Positions 1-11,192 of a stretch of DNA of 64,000 nt are shown in pieces. This DNA is from Trypanosoma brucei gambiense DAL972 (taxonomy: Eukaryota; Euglenozoa; Kinetoplastea; Trypanosomatida; Trypanosomatidae). Every line of letters begins with the position of its first letter. Within the stretch, counting starts at the first letter, position 1. The DNA is taken from NCBI RefSeq assembly GCF_000210295.1, contig NC_026740.1, positions 1,929,691 to 1,993,690 of the forward strand, written 5' to 3'. The notes beneath the pieces were generated by a model, which was not told where the DNA came from, searched no databases, and worked only from the letters and a program-made list of their open reading frames with translations. A program made the position numbers and the translations under genes.

Positions 1-1040
1 CACGGCACGTCTCACTGAAACACCCTTAGAGCACCTAGTTAATGTCAACCTCTGCGGGGGTGAAAGACTGGAATCCGTTAGATGATTAAGTTGCTGTGGC
101 GGCTTCCCGTCCAATTTTGTGCGTCTCCACCCCGTTGCGGAGAAGTAATCTTGGTGCGACGGTGGGTGATCTCGAGAATTGCGTGAGACAACACTACTCT
201 CCGTCAAAGCGTTCTGCACCTTGTCGGGTGTTGTTTCGTCACAAGAAGGCTGTATTGACGCTCCGTTGCGACCAGCATGGTACTTTATTTCCGAACATTC
301 CACCAGCATGATGCACAAACTCTCTCCTTGCCTTGTTGCCCCTGCTCGTGTTAACTCCCCCTTAGCTCCTCCACTGAAGTCACAGTGGTAACCACCTTAC
401 GGTAACAACACCAAAACGCTTTTTTTTTTCTTTCGTATTGGTTGAAAAGTTTTTTTTAATTGCCTTTTTCCTCCGGCACTATATATGTATGTGTGTGAGA
501 GGATGTGCTTACTGAAATTTCACTTAGGGCACATAGAAAGAGAAGGGAAAAACAAGAAATGACAAAACGTCTAAAAAATACGCGATCCACAAAATGCCTG
601 TTGAGATGCCTCCTAACGCCGCTACGAAAAGTAAAGAACGGGGCGATACATCCTCAAGAAATGATGATTTTCGATAAGTCCCTCCAGTAGAAACAAAAAT
701 GTGCCATCACATCACCACACCTGAGTCCCCTGTCGGACTCTCTTTTTCTCTTCACCCTGCTGTGACAACAGCCAAGATGAAACTGACACACATCATTCCA
801 CAAAAAAAAAATGGAGGTGTTTCAGTATTCAACTACATGCGGTGCGAGTACTGGGCGGACCGAAATGCGGCTCCTCCTTCAGGCATAAATTGCCGTAAGC
901 TACAGACGCATTCTCTCGGGCCTGGGCGCGGCGAACAAACCTACATCATAACGCCAAAGAAATAAAAGGCTCGAATGCAGTTCAGCGCACGCGCCACGGA
1001 CACGGACGCGGACACGTCGGGAGAGTGTAGATTTTCATCT
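1..1040. other. Non-coding flank downstream of the hydrolase gene
   Basis: No reading frame here looks like a protein. The part next to the stop codon at 1041 should be the 3' untranslated region of the minus-strand hydrolase gene. Long T and A runs lie at 420-470 and 790-820. Nothing else is recognised. Confidence 0.5.
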
Positions 1041-2177
1041 TCACGCCTTTGATTTCTTTTTCTCCTTCTTCTTCCGCGGTTCCCCTCCACCCTTACCCGC
1101 AGACTCGGAGCTAACCTGGGCGGTGCTCAACATAAGTTGACCCATCTCATTCGCCGCCTGCTCATACCGTTTTGAGATAAAGCAATCTGGCTCAAAGCGT
1201 CGCATCCACGCACCTAGCACTCCCGCAACCTCCTTTGCCGCACTCTCCTTGAAAAGGTCCTCGTGTCGCTGGCAGCACTTCACCACAGCAGGGCGCCTGT
1301 GGCCGAAAACTTCACTGTGAGCTGCCGCGTCCGACAGCGGGTTAGCAGAGGGAACAATCAACTGCACGGGATGCCGAACACCCAAAAGAGACTTCAGTGG
1401 CACGTACCGGCTTTCGTCACGCACCAAACCCCCTGCGCCGAAAATTCTGTTAGGGTCGAAGAGGTAGTCACGGTACAGGGACTCATCCTCAGCAGCCGGG
1501 CAGGGCAGCGGCCCTTCAAGGGAAGAAAGAAGAGCTTGTTTTGCAAAGGCCAAACCATCTTCCGGAACATTGATGTCCCTCTCTGCCTTGGCAATGTCCT
1601 CCCGCTGCTCCATGTTACGTAGAAACTCACGAGTTACTAATGGGGTATCTAGAGACATTAGCGTCCCAACGCGGTGGGGAAACTCCTGAGATGACGCCAT
1701 TCGCACCGCGACGAGGGCACCATAAGAGTATGTCAAGAAATGCGTCCACCGCACGTCGAGCGCGTCCATTACGGCACATATGCGCTGGCAGGACTGCTCC
1801 AACAAGTCCTTCGACGAATCTGTACACTGGGCATGTAGTGGGATATACACTGCGCCATAGTCCCATGAAAGTTGGGAAAGGATTGATTCGTACTTTCTTG
1901 CCGCCTCCGCAACCCCCGCTTCCCCCTTAGTGGAATGATCAAGAATTATAAGGGGACGGGGGCCCAGGCGCGCTCCATGGTACATTAACATCTGCGGCAG
2001 CAACTTCCTGCGCGAAGCTCCCACGCAACGTGCCTGCCACGGCTGAATAGAGAAGGGCGTGAAGCTTGCGTGTTGCTTGTGAGCAACCTCTGGTCCATCA
2101 TTCACCAGCCCCTCTAACATCTGCCCACCACCAGTTGTTGCTGATGCCACATGGTGAAGGGTCCGCGCCAGCCGCAT
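1041..2177 (-). CDS. Alpha/beta-hydrolase fold protein, probably mitochondrial
   Basis: A 378-residue protein is predicted from the first in-frame ATG at 2177; the open frame extends to 2210 but only through a GTG. The N-terminus (MRLARTLHHVASATTGG) is basic, hydroxylated and free of acidic residues, like a mitochondrial presequence. A beta strand at about residues 75-81 is followed by a nucleophile-elbow-like motif T-Y-S-Y-G with Ser151, where the classical first Gly is replaced by Thr. Asp283 and His305 are plausible remaining triad members, in the order expected for the fold. The C-terminus is a lysine-rich tail (residues 355-378). The substrate cannot be read from sequence; esterase, thioesterase and a non-catalytic scaffold are all possible. 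A pyrimidine tract and AG at 2303-2328 give a reasonable splice-leader acceptor, with a leader of about 125 nt. Confidence 0.75.
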   Translation of the reverse strand: MRLARTLHHVASATTGGGQMLEGLVNDGPEVAHKQHASFTPFSIQPWQARCVGASRRKLLPQMLMYHGARLGPRPLIILDHSTKGEAGVAEAARKYESILSQLSWDYGAVYIPLHAQCTDSSKDLLEQSCQRICAVMDALDVRWTHFLTYSYGALVAVRMASSQEFPHRVGTLMSLDTPLVTREFLRNMEQREDIAKAERDINVPEDGLAFAKQALLSSLEGPLPCPAAEDESLYRDYLFDPNRIFGAGGLVRDESRYVPLKSLLGVRHPVQLIVPSANPLSDAAAHSEVFGHRRPAVVKCCQRHEDLFKESAAKEVAGVLGAWMRRFEPDCFISKRYEQAANEMGQLMLSTAQVSSESAGKGGGEPRKKKEKKKSKA

Positions 2178-2302
2178 GTCGGATCCAAACCAGCAGCAAG
2201 TTGACCCCACAGCAGCGAATACCAGGTTAGCTCTAGCCCCTGCACAATTCCTCCTGGAACAGCCTCAAACCCTTCCTCTTGCTTCCCTTATATCCGGAAC
2301 CG

Positions 2303-2328
2303 CTGCCAAAGGTAAAAGGAAAGAAAAG
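2303..2328 (-). promoter_or_regulatory. Predicted trans-splice acceptor of the hydrolase gene
   Basis: Read on the minus strand, a pyrimidine-rich run (CTTTTCTTTCCTTTTACC) is followed by TTTGGCAG, the first AG after the tract. It lies about 125 nt before the ATG at 2177. This is the usual arrangement for splice-leader addition in trypanosomes. Confidence 0.55.
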
Positions 2329-2555
2329 TACCTGAAGCAACGCAGTACATGCTTATCGCAAATAGGAAATGAATTTTACTGGACGGGGGGAGAGATCATA
2401 CAGGGGTGCACTATTACGTCCCCAACCTTACAACCATCGATTGACCTTCGACAACAGGGGACTGGTATGGTCCCTTTGACACAAATAATGCTGGCCCTAT
2501 ACGACCACAGTAGCGAGGGCACGTGTAGTTGGTTCACCACACCAAACGCAAGACG

Positions 2556-3076
2556 AGTGAAATGCGCTAGTCCTTCCACACGTCCACCCACCTGAGACCT
2601 ACAGCTCAGCACAAACCACGGAAGTTTACAGCGCTCCATTATACTGGCGGAACACGGTCACAGGACCAAAAACACACCGTAAAGAAAGACCATCGGTCAG
2701 GCTCACGCAATTCTAACCCGGTCCCACACGCACACACCCATAGCTCATGCTAAACGTAGAAAGCTGGAAAATTAGGCACCCCGCTTCTCAATAACAAGGA
2801 ACCAAACGAGCTTTCAATGCATAAGAGGAGCCACGAAACAGTAATGTAATCCGTCACGTCAGCAATACACCACACGTGGAGGAGTCACAGCTCAACCTTT
2901 CCCCGCACACAGCGTCCATTGCAAGAGCCATACTCAATACACTCCGCCTGTGCATGCACGTATACGTCCGTATGGCACCTCGTTAACAATACATAATTTC
3001 CTACCCTTTCGACGCATGCAACAGAACCACATGGATGTCTACAGAGGGGAAAGTTAAGGAAAGATCAATAACAACG
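2556..3076. repeat. 521-bp direct repeat, copy 1
   Basis: This block reads identically to 6864-7384 at a constant offset of 4308 bp, with no mismatch or indel that I can see. Outside the block, similarity stops abruptly on both sides. It lies between the end of the PP2A B'' gene and the start of the hydrolase gene. On the minus strand it contains a good trans-splice acceptor (pyrimidine run, then TGTAG, AG at 3039-3040). Confidence 0.9.
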
Positions 3077-3834
3077 GAAGTGCGACAAACATAGAAGCAT
3101 CTGTTATTCGTGTCATAATGTCAATATCGACTACCGTCCCCCTCCCCAAAAGTCACCTGCAAACGGGAAGGTCTGGGGCAACTAACAAAAGAGGGAAGTA
3201 GAATTACTGAGTGAAAACTAACTCTCTCCTTTAGCGAACACTCGTAATACACTGACAACTATGCCATAAACCTCTCAGGACACACATGTGAGCCTGGTTT
3301 AAGCATCAGAGAAAACTACCGAAACACGCAACAAGCCACGGATCCCCCATTACCTACAGCTATAGAGTCATGTGTATATTCGGGAATGGGGAAGCAGAAA
3401 GAGGAGAATTAAAGTGGGTGTTGCAGAATAAATGGTTGACTGGTGAAGTGCACACAACCAAATACTATATTATTACACCTCAGGGTCGAATCAATGATGA
3501 AAAGGCATGTAGACATGCGTACATATATAAGCAAATTGAGGAAAAAGATTTTTAGGCACCTACTCTTCCATTAGTACTAGTTCTAATCGCATTTATATTA
3601 GTTCCCACTCCCTCTCCGTTTTGCGGTGCAGATTACTGGGTATAGAAATGCACCTTCTCGGAGGTGCAAAGAGCGATAAGCGCAACAGGCAGTAACCTCG
3701 CAGTTTCGACCACAAATTCAAGAGAGGAAGGAACACCGCTCGGCAGCCCATTTCATCCCATTCCAACTTGGCACACCCATTCAACCCCATTAAAACAGCA
3801 ATACGCAATTACTGAAGTACCTTGGTGAAAAACA
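3077..3834. other. Intergenic, probable 3' untranslated region of the PP2A B'' gene
   Basis: No protein-like frame is present. The stretch follows the stop codon of the PP2A B'' gene on the minus strand and ends at the 521-bp repeat. It most likely holds that gene's 3' untranslated region and polyadenylation zone. Confidence 0.5.
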
Positions 3835-6765
3835 TTATTCGTTTGCGGCAACCTGAGCCATACGGTCGTACTCCGCTCGAGCAAAACGATCCCAGTGTGT
3901 CCGTTCCAAGCCACAAAGCAGCCGGTCCTGGTGTGCTACAAGCGGGTCCTTCTGTTCAAACTGTAGAAGACGCACCACATTTGTCAGCATGTTCAGTGCC
4001 GCGCCGGCTGCCTCGGAATTCGACAGGAGGTCATGTAACGTGATCCCACAGGACACAGTAACACCAAGCATATCAAATATCTGGCACACAGCGTCCTCAA
4101 AGGGTATTCCCCCCTCTGGTACGTGCTCCAATATGATTCTTCTAGTCTCATCGTAAAATCTCTGCAGCTCGTACAACGAAAGCACACCATCACAATCAAG
4201 GTCAAGTATGCTAAACCAGTAGCGTACCGCTGTGGGGGTTGTTTTGTCCTCCTCAGAGAGGCAAAACCAAACAAACTCTTCATAATTTATTCTATCCTTT
4301 ACGGCAGATTTCGATCGCCGGCCCAGACCATTAAATATGCGGTCCACTATTATGGGATTCATGACACCATCTGGGGTATACTTTACAAAGTCCTGTCGGG
4401 ACAATAACATGTCGCGGTCCGTGTCCAGCTCCCAGAAGCGACAGTAGAGCACATAAAAGTGTTCGTAAGAAAAATAATGGAAGACAGAATTGATGTCATC
4501 CGCCACATCAACTTGGCGGAGGGAATCTATAAGAGCAGAATCTTCCATCTCGGCATAGGTAATCCGTCCGCGGTTGAAGCGGTCGAGGTCGTAAAAAATG
4601 CGGTAGATGACGGTCTCCATGTACCTGTTCTGAACGTCGGGAGTCTGCTTCAGAAGGGCGAGCCCCGGGTGATGATCCAGAAGTATCCTCAGATAGCCGC
4701 GGAAATCCTCCGGTAACAAATAAGACCGTGGGGACGCCGAGTGGGGCGTAGAAGCGCAATTGCTGCCTGCTCCAACTGCCGATCTGCAATTGTGCTTGCC
4801 GGTAGAGGAGCTTAAAAGAAACAATTCAAACACACGGCGCACAATAGAACGACCACGCAATGAACTTTCAAAGAAATCTAAAACCTGCTGGACTGTGATA
4901 GGTGCCTGCGAACTGCACGTGGCCGTTACAGCTGAAGAATATCTAGATAAGGGAGAGCAAACATCCGGAGCAGCAAACATGCCCATGGCATCACTATCGC
5001 CAGTCGCCCGCAAGATCTTCATTATCATAAAAGCAAAGTACTTCGGGAGGCCAAAGCATTGTGTACAAATCCTTTGCATCGCCTGCGTTAGTTGGTCGTT
5101 GTAGTTTGCACCTTGTTTTGCCAGAGTGCCGTTGCTGACACAGAACCCTCTTACTTGTGGACCAACAGAGGGGCGGGAACTTTGAATTGCTTTGGGCGGC
5201 ATCGGGATTCGACTAAGCTCCCTTTTGACAAACAGTGAAACATTTTTGTCCTCTAACGCCCTTAGGGAAACTATGACTACGTTCTTGTTACCTCGCGTCG
5301 CCGATCTGCTATTCGCCCCAGCACCCTGCTCGGCAGCGTTTTTGCATGCAGCTGCGGGGATCATCATCCCCTCGATCACCTTGAGGTGTGGGTTTTCGTG
5401 TTTCGTATAAGTAACTCCTACTAGTGTTTCCTCACTGGTCTTCGGCACACCTTTAGGAAAATAAAAAGGTGGTATATCCCGATATGATGCTCCCCGAAGG
5501 GTGGAATCTTTCGGTTGACCACTACGTTGTCTCAAAAATAAGTTCGGCGACGCACAGCCATCATCTTTCGCTTCTGGAGGGGTTGGCAACCTCGTCGCAT
5601 CAAGGGGAACACTTTCAGACCGCTGGGCAGGTGGGGAATGCACCGGAGGCTGTTGGGGAGGTCCATTTGGGACCCTACTTTGCTCAAAGGCATCCTTCAC
5701 CCGATCCTCGTAACCTTCGTCCCATCCCGCATCCCGTTGCAGCTCTTCAACTTCTTCCTCACCAGCCGCGCGTGTTATGTCAGTATTAACGAGCGTGAAG
5801 TAACCCGATGACGGTGACAGTGATGTGGGTGGTCCCGACCTACCGCCGCAAGCGCCATGCGGCGTGGTGCCCGAGCCCACCTCGACCTTCTCTAAATCAT
5901 CAGGTGACGTCTCCCGTAAGTAGAAAGCTTCATCACCGGCTTTAGACGGCGTCGCACTAGCATCATACCTTATACCAGCTTTCTGAAGAAACTCGGCAAT
6001 CAATCCTTCAGCTACCTCAGCAGTTGATTTCTCACCCATCCAGTACTCCAAGAGCTCAAGCACTTTTATTCCAACACCACCCTGCGATTGCCCGTTCGCA
6101 CAAATCATACGACTTTGAACCCCATTTATCTGTTGAGGCGTCAGCGAGGCGGAAATAAGCAGTGGCAGGTCCGCGGGACCTCCAACATCAGCTGAGGTCT
6201 GGCCTGCAACACCGGAGTTACTACCAATCGCGCGAGAATTCGGAGCGTAGAACGTGTAATGAAGCGACGAAGCCCCAGCAACAGGTGCAGAACCGCTACG
6301 GAAGTACGTACCCAGTTTAGTCCCTATATCTTGAGGGTGACCAGTTTCCTCCCATTCCGCCATATGAGAGCCGTATGCGCAATGGTCTGAACCATGTTCG
6401 CCACTGACAAAGTCACTAGTAACTCCACTGCCCACATTGGAATAACCACGGAAGAGGTTGCCGTCTGCACCAGTGCGGTAAGATGCACCACGCCTCCATT
6501 CAGGAGAGCTACCACGACTAGGAGGCGTCTGGACCCTTTGAAGATCCCAACGAGATGAGTAACTTAATGGTGATACTTCACCACTAACAAACTCGCCCGG
6601 GAGAGCAGAACGAATGCTACTACTGCGGCCTTGACCATTCACAGTGTGTTCAACCCTGTCATGAGTAGCCACACTCTCACCTCCAACTCCCCGCCGCAAG
6701 TCTACGGGAGAGGTACCCCATGCACTAACTACCCTTTCATTTTTCATTACTTGCAGCGGCTCCAT
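3835..6765 (-). CDS. Protein phosphatase 2A regulatory subunit B'' (PR72-like, EF-hand)
   Basis: The protein is 976 residues, or 970 if the second ATG (6747) is used. Residues 1 to about 560 are low-complexity (Ser/Gly/Pro-rich) and probably disordered. The C-terminal 400 residues match the PR72/PPP2R3 architecture: a degenerate EF-hand loop at about 728-739 (D-R-F-N-R-G-R-I), a loop at 781-792 (DTDRDMLLSRQD) and a canonical loop at 855-866 (DLDCDGVLSLYE). These sit in the helix-rich context typical of B'' subunits, which bind the PP2A scaffold and give Ca-responsive substrate choice. The long N-terminal extension is larger than the core. The first ATG overlaps the end of a pyrimidine tract with no AG before it, so the start is uncertain. 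The whole gene lies between two identical 521-bp repeats. Confidence 0.88.
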   Translation of the reverse strand: MEPLQVMKNERVVSAWGTSPVDLRRGVGGESVATHDRVEHTVNGQGRSSSIRSALPGEFVSGEVSPLSYSSRWDLQRVQTPPSRGSSPEWRRGASYRTGADGNLFRGYSNVGSGVTSDFVSGEHGSDHCAYGSHMAEWEETGHPQDIGTKLGTYFRSGSAPVAGASSLHYTFYAPNSRAIGSNSGVAGQTSADVGGPADLPLLISASLTPQQINGVQSRMICANGQSQGGVGIKVLELLEYWMGEKSTAEVAEGLIAEFLQKAGIRYDASATPSKAGDEAFYLRETSPDDLEKVEVGSGTTPHGACGGRSGPPTSLSPSSGYFTLVNTDITRAAGEEEVEELQRDAGWDEGYEDRVKDAFEQSRVPNGPPQQPPVHSPPAQRSESVPLDATRLPTPPEAKDDGCASPNLFLRQRSGQPKDSTLRGASYRDIPPFYFPKGVPKTSEETLVGVTYTKHENPHLKVIEGMMIPAAACKNAAEQGAGANSRSATRGNKNVVIVSLRALEDKNVSLFVKRELSRIPMPPKAIQSSRPSVGPQVRGFCVSNGTLAKQGANYNDQLTQAMQRICTQCFGLPKYFAFMIMKILRATGDSDAMGMFAAPDVCSPLSRYSSAVTATCSSQAPITVQQVLDFFESSLRGRSIVRRVFELFLLSSSTGKHNCRSAVGAGSNCASTPHSASPRSYLLPEDFRGYLRILLDHHPGLALLKQTPDVQNRYMETVIYRIFYDLDRFNRGRITYAEMEDSALIDSLRQVDVADDINSVFHYFSYEHFYVLYCRFWELDTDRDMLLSRQDFVKYTPDGVMNPIIVDRIFNGLGRRSKSAVKDRINYEEFVWFCLSEEDKTTPTAVRYWFSILDLDCDGVLSLYELQRFYDETRRIILEHVPEGGIPFEDAVCQIFDMLGVTVSCGITLHDLLSNSEAAGAALNMLTNVVRLLQFEQKDPLVAHQDRLLCGLERTHWDRFARAEYDRMAQVAANE

Positions 6766-6863
6766 GTAAACAAAAAAAATAAAGAAGCAGGGATGATCGA
6801 TGTATGCTAGTCAGGATATGAAACAAACGTCCTTGTTCGGATCATATTTTAAAAGGATATGCC

Positions 6864-7384
6864 AGTGAAATGCGCTAGTCCTTCCACACGTCCACCCACC
6901 TGAGACCTACAGCTCAGCACAAACCACGGAAGTTTACAGCGCTCCATTATACTGGCGGAACACGGTCACAGGACCAAAAACACACCGTAAAGAAAGACCA
7001 TCGGTCAGGCTCACGCAATTCTAACCCGGTCCCACACGCACACACCCATAGCTCATGCTAAACGTAGAAAGCTGGAAAATTAGGCACCCCGCTTCTCAAT
7101 AACAAGGAACCAAACGAGCTTTCAATGCATAAGAGGAGCCACGAAACAGTAATGTAATCCGTCACGTCAGCAATACACCACACGTGGAGGAGTCACAGCT
7201 CAACCTTTCCCCGCACACAGCGTCCATTGCAAGAGCCATACTCAATACACTCCGCCTGTGCATGCACGTATACGTCCGTATGGCACCTCGTTAACAATAC
7301 ATAATTTCCTACCCTTTCGACGCATGCAACAGAACCACATGGATGTCTACAGAGGGGAAAGTTAAGGAAAGATCAATAACAACG
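6864..7384. repeat. 521-bp direct repeat, copy 2
   Basis: Identical to 2556-3076 as far as I can read, in the same orientation. Here the block lies directly upstream of the PP2A B'' gene. On the minus strand it supplies a pyrimidine tract followed by CTCTGTAG (AG at 7347-7348), a candidate splice acceptor giving a long leader of about 580 nt. Confidence 0.9.
7347..7375 (-). promoter_or_regulatory. Candidate trans-splice acceptor inside repeat copy 2
   Basis: On the minus strand, ATCTTTCCTTAACTTTCCCC is followed by TCTGTAG, a textbook pyrimidine tract with AG. It would give the PP2A B'' mRNA a long leader with several upstream ATGs. The short tract next to the ATG (6769-6790) is the alternative. 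Confidence 0.4.
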
Positions 7385-10178
7385 CCTTCCAACGATCATT
7401 GAGACTGGCTATTACAGTTACCGTGGATGCATAAGTGCATTCGTCCGAACGTTCCTCACGATGACGGGGAACAGATGAGAACATTAGGCTCGTCACTGTG
7501 TCCTGAGGGGAGCTGACTGACCATAAGCATTTATTAACTTCTCCGAGGGCATGCGACAAAGACGCGAACAGGTCATCCTTCATAGCAGTCTATTATGCCT
7601 GTGGAGTGCAGTCTATTCATTCGCAAGTAACCAACCAACTTACGCGGAGCGAACAGGTACCATGTGGACACGCAGACTTTGGGGTCTCAGAAGGTGCAGT
7701 GGAAGATTAATAAACAAGTACAAGTGTGAAAACATAAAATTACGGCGTAATGGAACAACGGCAAGCAAGAAAAGCAGACATAATTCTTGAAGTCACCTAA
7801 CACCCCCCCCCCTCTACAAGCCATTTGTTGCACACATAAATGAGGTACAATGTTAACGAGCATATGCTCAGCAGAGTACCGCGTTACGAAGAAAAGGGAA
7901 GGAAATGTAAGTACCCAAATTCAACTCTTACTGCGGACCTAGGGTAATACCTCGAGCAGAAAAATTATGAAACAAAATGTAACGGAGGTTAAAGACAAAT
8001 CTTTAAATGTGTTGAAACAAAATAGTCACAGAATAATTTTTAAAAAAAGCATGCCTGTACGTGCGGGTGTCCCACGCATATGCGGTGGCAAACATTAAGC
8101 ACAGCAACTTTCGTCAGGCACATGTAAAAATGATGAGTCATCATTCTTCTTGTAAGGTGGAGTCCATCAATGAGTTCTAGTACGTGATACTGACGTAAAA
8201 ATACTAGCATTAACGAAGGGCAAAGTAACTGTGCTATAGAAAATTAACCCTGTCGCACGCTAAGTCCCCGTGCGGGATATAGAAACCGTCTGTCTTCCTT
8301 TCCACGTAGCTTCTGGAACGGTAAAATGTGGGTTTTGGTAATCACCTCACCTGGCGCTCGGCGGGCAACCGATATGTCTTAATGTCCCTATCAAAGTGCA
8401 GTACGATTGACATGCGGCAGCACGCGCACACGTCGACAACTGCACCTCACCAGCGTGTCAGTAACACAAAACGTCAACAGCACAAAAGATTTTTCTCCAC
8501 AAGCACATAAGGTTTCCCATCGGTAAATCTGAACATCTAACAGAAAGAAATTTTGCCCGCTTTGTACATGCCTGGATGCCCTCCACCTACTAACCTGTTC
8601 TCTATTAAGAGAGGTTGGCGTCAAAGAATGTCTCAAGTCTCAAGAGCATCACGTTTGGTTGTGAAGAACAAAGTCTGCAGTAACCTTGAGTGCATCCAAA
8701 AAACAATAGCTGAAAGGATCCAAACGCCAACGCCACCAGTTCCAAAAATAATGGCTGATCACACTAAGTGTACGCGGACCCATACAGTTAATCTACAAGT
8801 CAATTTTGTCATCAACAGAGTGCCGTCCTGTAAGTACCAAAGAAAGTGTGGTGCAGGTAATTTCAACCTACAATATGAATTTCTTTTCAAAACTTCACAC
8901 CTACGCAGCTGCGAAGTGCAGCTGCCCGTTGAATAGACATATGCGCACGCACACACGAAAAAACAAAAAGACTCCCCGACTGCTTCACGTGGGTTACGAT
9001 GGAGGTCCATCCCTCTAAACTGTACGACTGGAGCACCCAGTACATCCGCTTCAGTATCATCATGTGACACTTGAGAAAAAGAGTACGGGTGTCAGTGCCC
9101 TTAGTGAGCACAGAAAGAAAAAGAGCACAACTCTCAAGGCAACCGCATGATTGATACGCAGATTGATGAGTGTCGGAAACGAAAAAAGGTGTTTGAAATC
9201 AAAGGGGGCAATCCATCCTCAGAGCTTGTTTCCACCTACTAAAGGGCGATAAAGCCGTTCTGTGCAATGAGTCTCTTCAACGTATAACATCAAAACTCAA
9301 CATTAACGCGTCGTCCTTGTTAGAATTACTAACGATATATCTCACAAACTAAAACCTAAGTTTTCGGCTCACGTCGTGCCGCGGTAACCAGCAGAGAGGA
9401 TGTGCACGTGTACGCACAAAAGTGGGAGGATGGTCCAAATATAGGGGGAAAAACCAAACGTGACAAATTTTTAACCCCAACCTACAACCTTGGAAATAGG
9501 ACAAGGTGTTGCACACGCATCAACACTGCCCCTATCATCCAAGTCAGTGGGTCACAATGCGTCAAGTAATGCCACGCTCTCAGAGAGGGGTTATGGCTTA
9601 CGAACTCAGTAACGACAGAAATGGTGTCAAGCATACGTCAACTTTCCATTCCATCAAACACCGACTCAGTAATTTTTTTTCAGCTCCTTAAATATTGCTC
9701 TTCCACGGGTGGGCCAACATTACACTCTATACAACAGCCTTTACCACCGATTTGACCTCCTCAATAAGTGTATTTCTCTAGTTCCCGAGAGGAAAATCTT
9801 GTATTGAACCGGGCGTTCCACCGACTGTCCCATCTACCATTTACATTCATGATCCACTTCTTCTGTAATATTATGCCCTCCTCCGCTCCATTCGGTATTT
9901 CATGCTGAGAACCACATCAGACCGTATGTGTGAAGGGCTCAGAATACTATGAACACACCACCACTGCAATTGGGTGTTTTCGCCTTGGCCTTAAGTGGAT
10001 TTACAACATCACACTAACTAGTATCCCCCCCCCCTAGAACCAAGTGTTCATGAAGGAAATGAACAGAGTACGCAGTAGGCAACCGCTTTACACGGCGGCG
10101 TGGAACATGGTGTGTGATCAGTTTCAAATCAACGTTAAACAAAACAAAAATCTTAACTAGGGCATATGGTAGAAATGC
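7385..10178. other. Long non-coding stretch between two minus-strand genes
   Basis: These 2.8 kb carry no protein-like frame with an ATG start and sensible composition. The plus strand is A/C-rich, so the transcribed minus strand is U-rich, as in trypanosome 3' untranslated regions. C-homopolymers lie near 7802 and 10026. Very long 3' regions are common for regulated trypanosome mRNAs, and most of this may belong to the upstream gene (10179-11192). Confidence 0.5.
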
Positions 10179-11192
10179 TCAAGAGTGTATATCCACAGCT
10201 CCCGAAGCAGTTGCCGTGACGAATCGCATAGGATACGGAGTTTGCTCGGGAAACCCTTCCACTAGTGAGTTGATATAGTCGCGTAGGAACGTCTTTTCAT
10301 CATCGCACTTTGCATAAACGGCATACCCATGGAACATCGGGCATGTCCATAAAGCACCAGAAACAACGTCAATAACATGACTGGCTGTATCCGATCTTTC
10401 AAGCCACAGTTCGTACTCGCCGATCGTTTCAGTGAAAAGAGCAGAGACAGTAGCCCCCGTGACCTGTTCAATCAAGTGCGCCACCCTCAATGGTGGAACA
10501 TCATCGGCAACAAACTTCAAAATTACGTCAGGTCCTCTGCAAGTTAACCTTCCAAAGAAAAATTTGGTCGCGCACCTCGCACAAAGGTAGTTAAATATCT
10601 CCAAGTGTATTCTTGGTTTGTCAAGGGGTCTTACAGTAAGAGAATGTACGAACAGGCTACTCATCTCCATAAAAGGAACGGGTGCGACCGCAGGCGCACC
10701 ATGATAGTCCACTTTCGTCCATCCTTTTTTAAGTTGTATGTACGTGTCACCATCCTTCTGGCTAAGACCTGAATCAGGGGTCGGAGACCAAGGTTTAGCA
10801 TGAATAGACAAGCTACCTTTTTCAGCCTTCTTCACCTCCTCTGATGTTGATGAACTCTTTCTGCCCGGGCTTGACGTTCTTACAATGGGAGTGCCACTAT
10901 ACCTTCTTGGGCCACCAGGAAGCATGACATTCATTTGCGCCATAGCCCTTACATGTGGAGTTAGCATAAACATATCGTAGTACTGTAGAGGGGAAGGTGT
11001 CCATGGAGTACTTGATCCCATCACAGCACTCTGCTCTCGCTGCACTCCAGGCTGCTCTTGCCACTTGTCAGCCGGGTATGATGATCCGCTCGAGCCGGGC
11101 TCGAAAGGAGTAGCGTTAACAGAAAAGGTGTGAGGTGTCGAAGGCTCACCGTGGTTCCCCTCATTAACTGCCTCGTTGCCATCACCGCCCAT
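10179..11192 (-). CDS. Probable RNA-binding protein with a C-terminal RRM-like fold
   Basis: A 337-residue protein starting at an ATG. I do not recognise a named orthologue. Residues 1 to about 165 are low-complexity and rich in Pro, Ser and Gly, with short aromatic or hydrophobic motifs (YYDMFMLTP, KPWSPTP) like peptide docking sites. Residues of about 215-295 alternate as strand-helix-strand-strand-helix-strand (DVILKFV, PPLRVAHLIEQVTG, ATVSALF, EYELWLER, ASHVIDVVSGAL, HGYAVYA), the order of an RRM. The aromatic RNP1 and RNP2 residues are not obvious. The 2.8 kb gap downstream would suit a post-transcriptionally regulated gene. It could also be an unrelated alpha/beta sandwich protein; function is inferred from fold pattern only. 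Confidence 0.7.
   Translation of the reverse strand: MGGDGNEAVNEGNHGEPSTPHTFSVNATPFEPGSSGSSYPADKWQEQPGVQREQSAVMGSSTPWTPSPLQYYDMFMLTPHVRAMAQMNVMLPGGPRRYSGTPIVRTSSPGRKSSSTSEEVKKAEKGSLSIHAKPWSPTPDSGLSQKDGDTYIQLKKGWTKVDYHGAPAVAPVPFMEMSSLFVHSLTVRPLDKPRIHLEIFNYLCARCATKFFFGRLTCRGPDVILKFVADDVPPLRVAHLIEQVTGATVSALFTETIGEYELWLERSDTASHVIDVVSGALWTCPMFHGYAVYAKCDDEKTFLRDYINSLVEGFPEQTPYPMRFVTATASGAVDIHS

Noticed and set aside
2176..2595. 139-codon plus-strand frame
   Set aside because: It is antisense to the hydrolase leader and splice site and has no domain.
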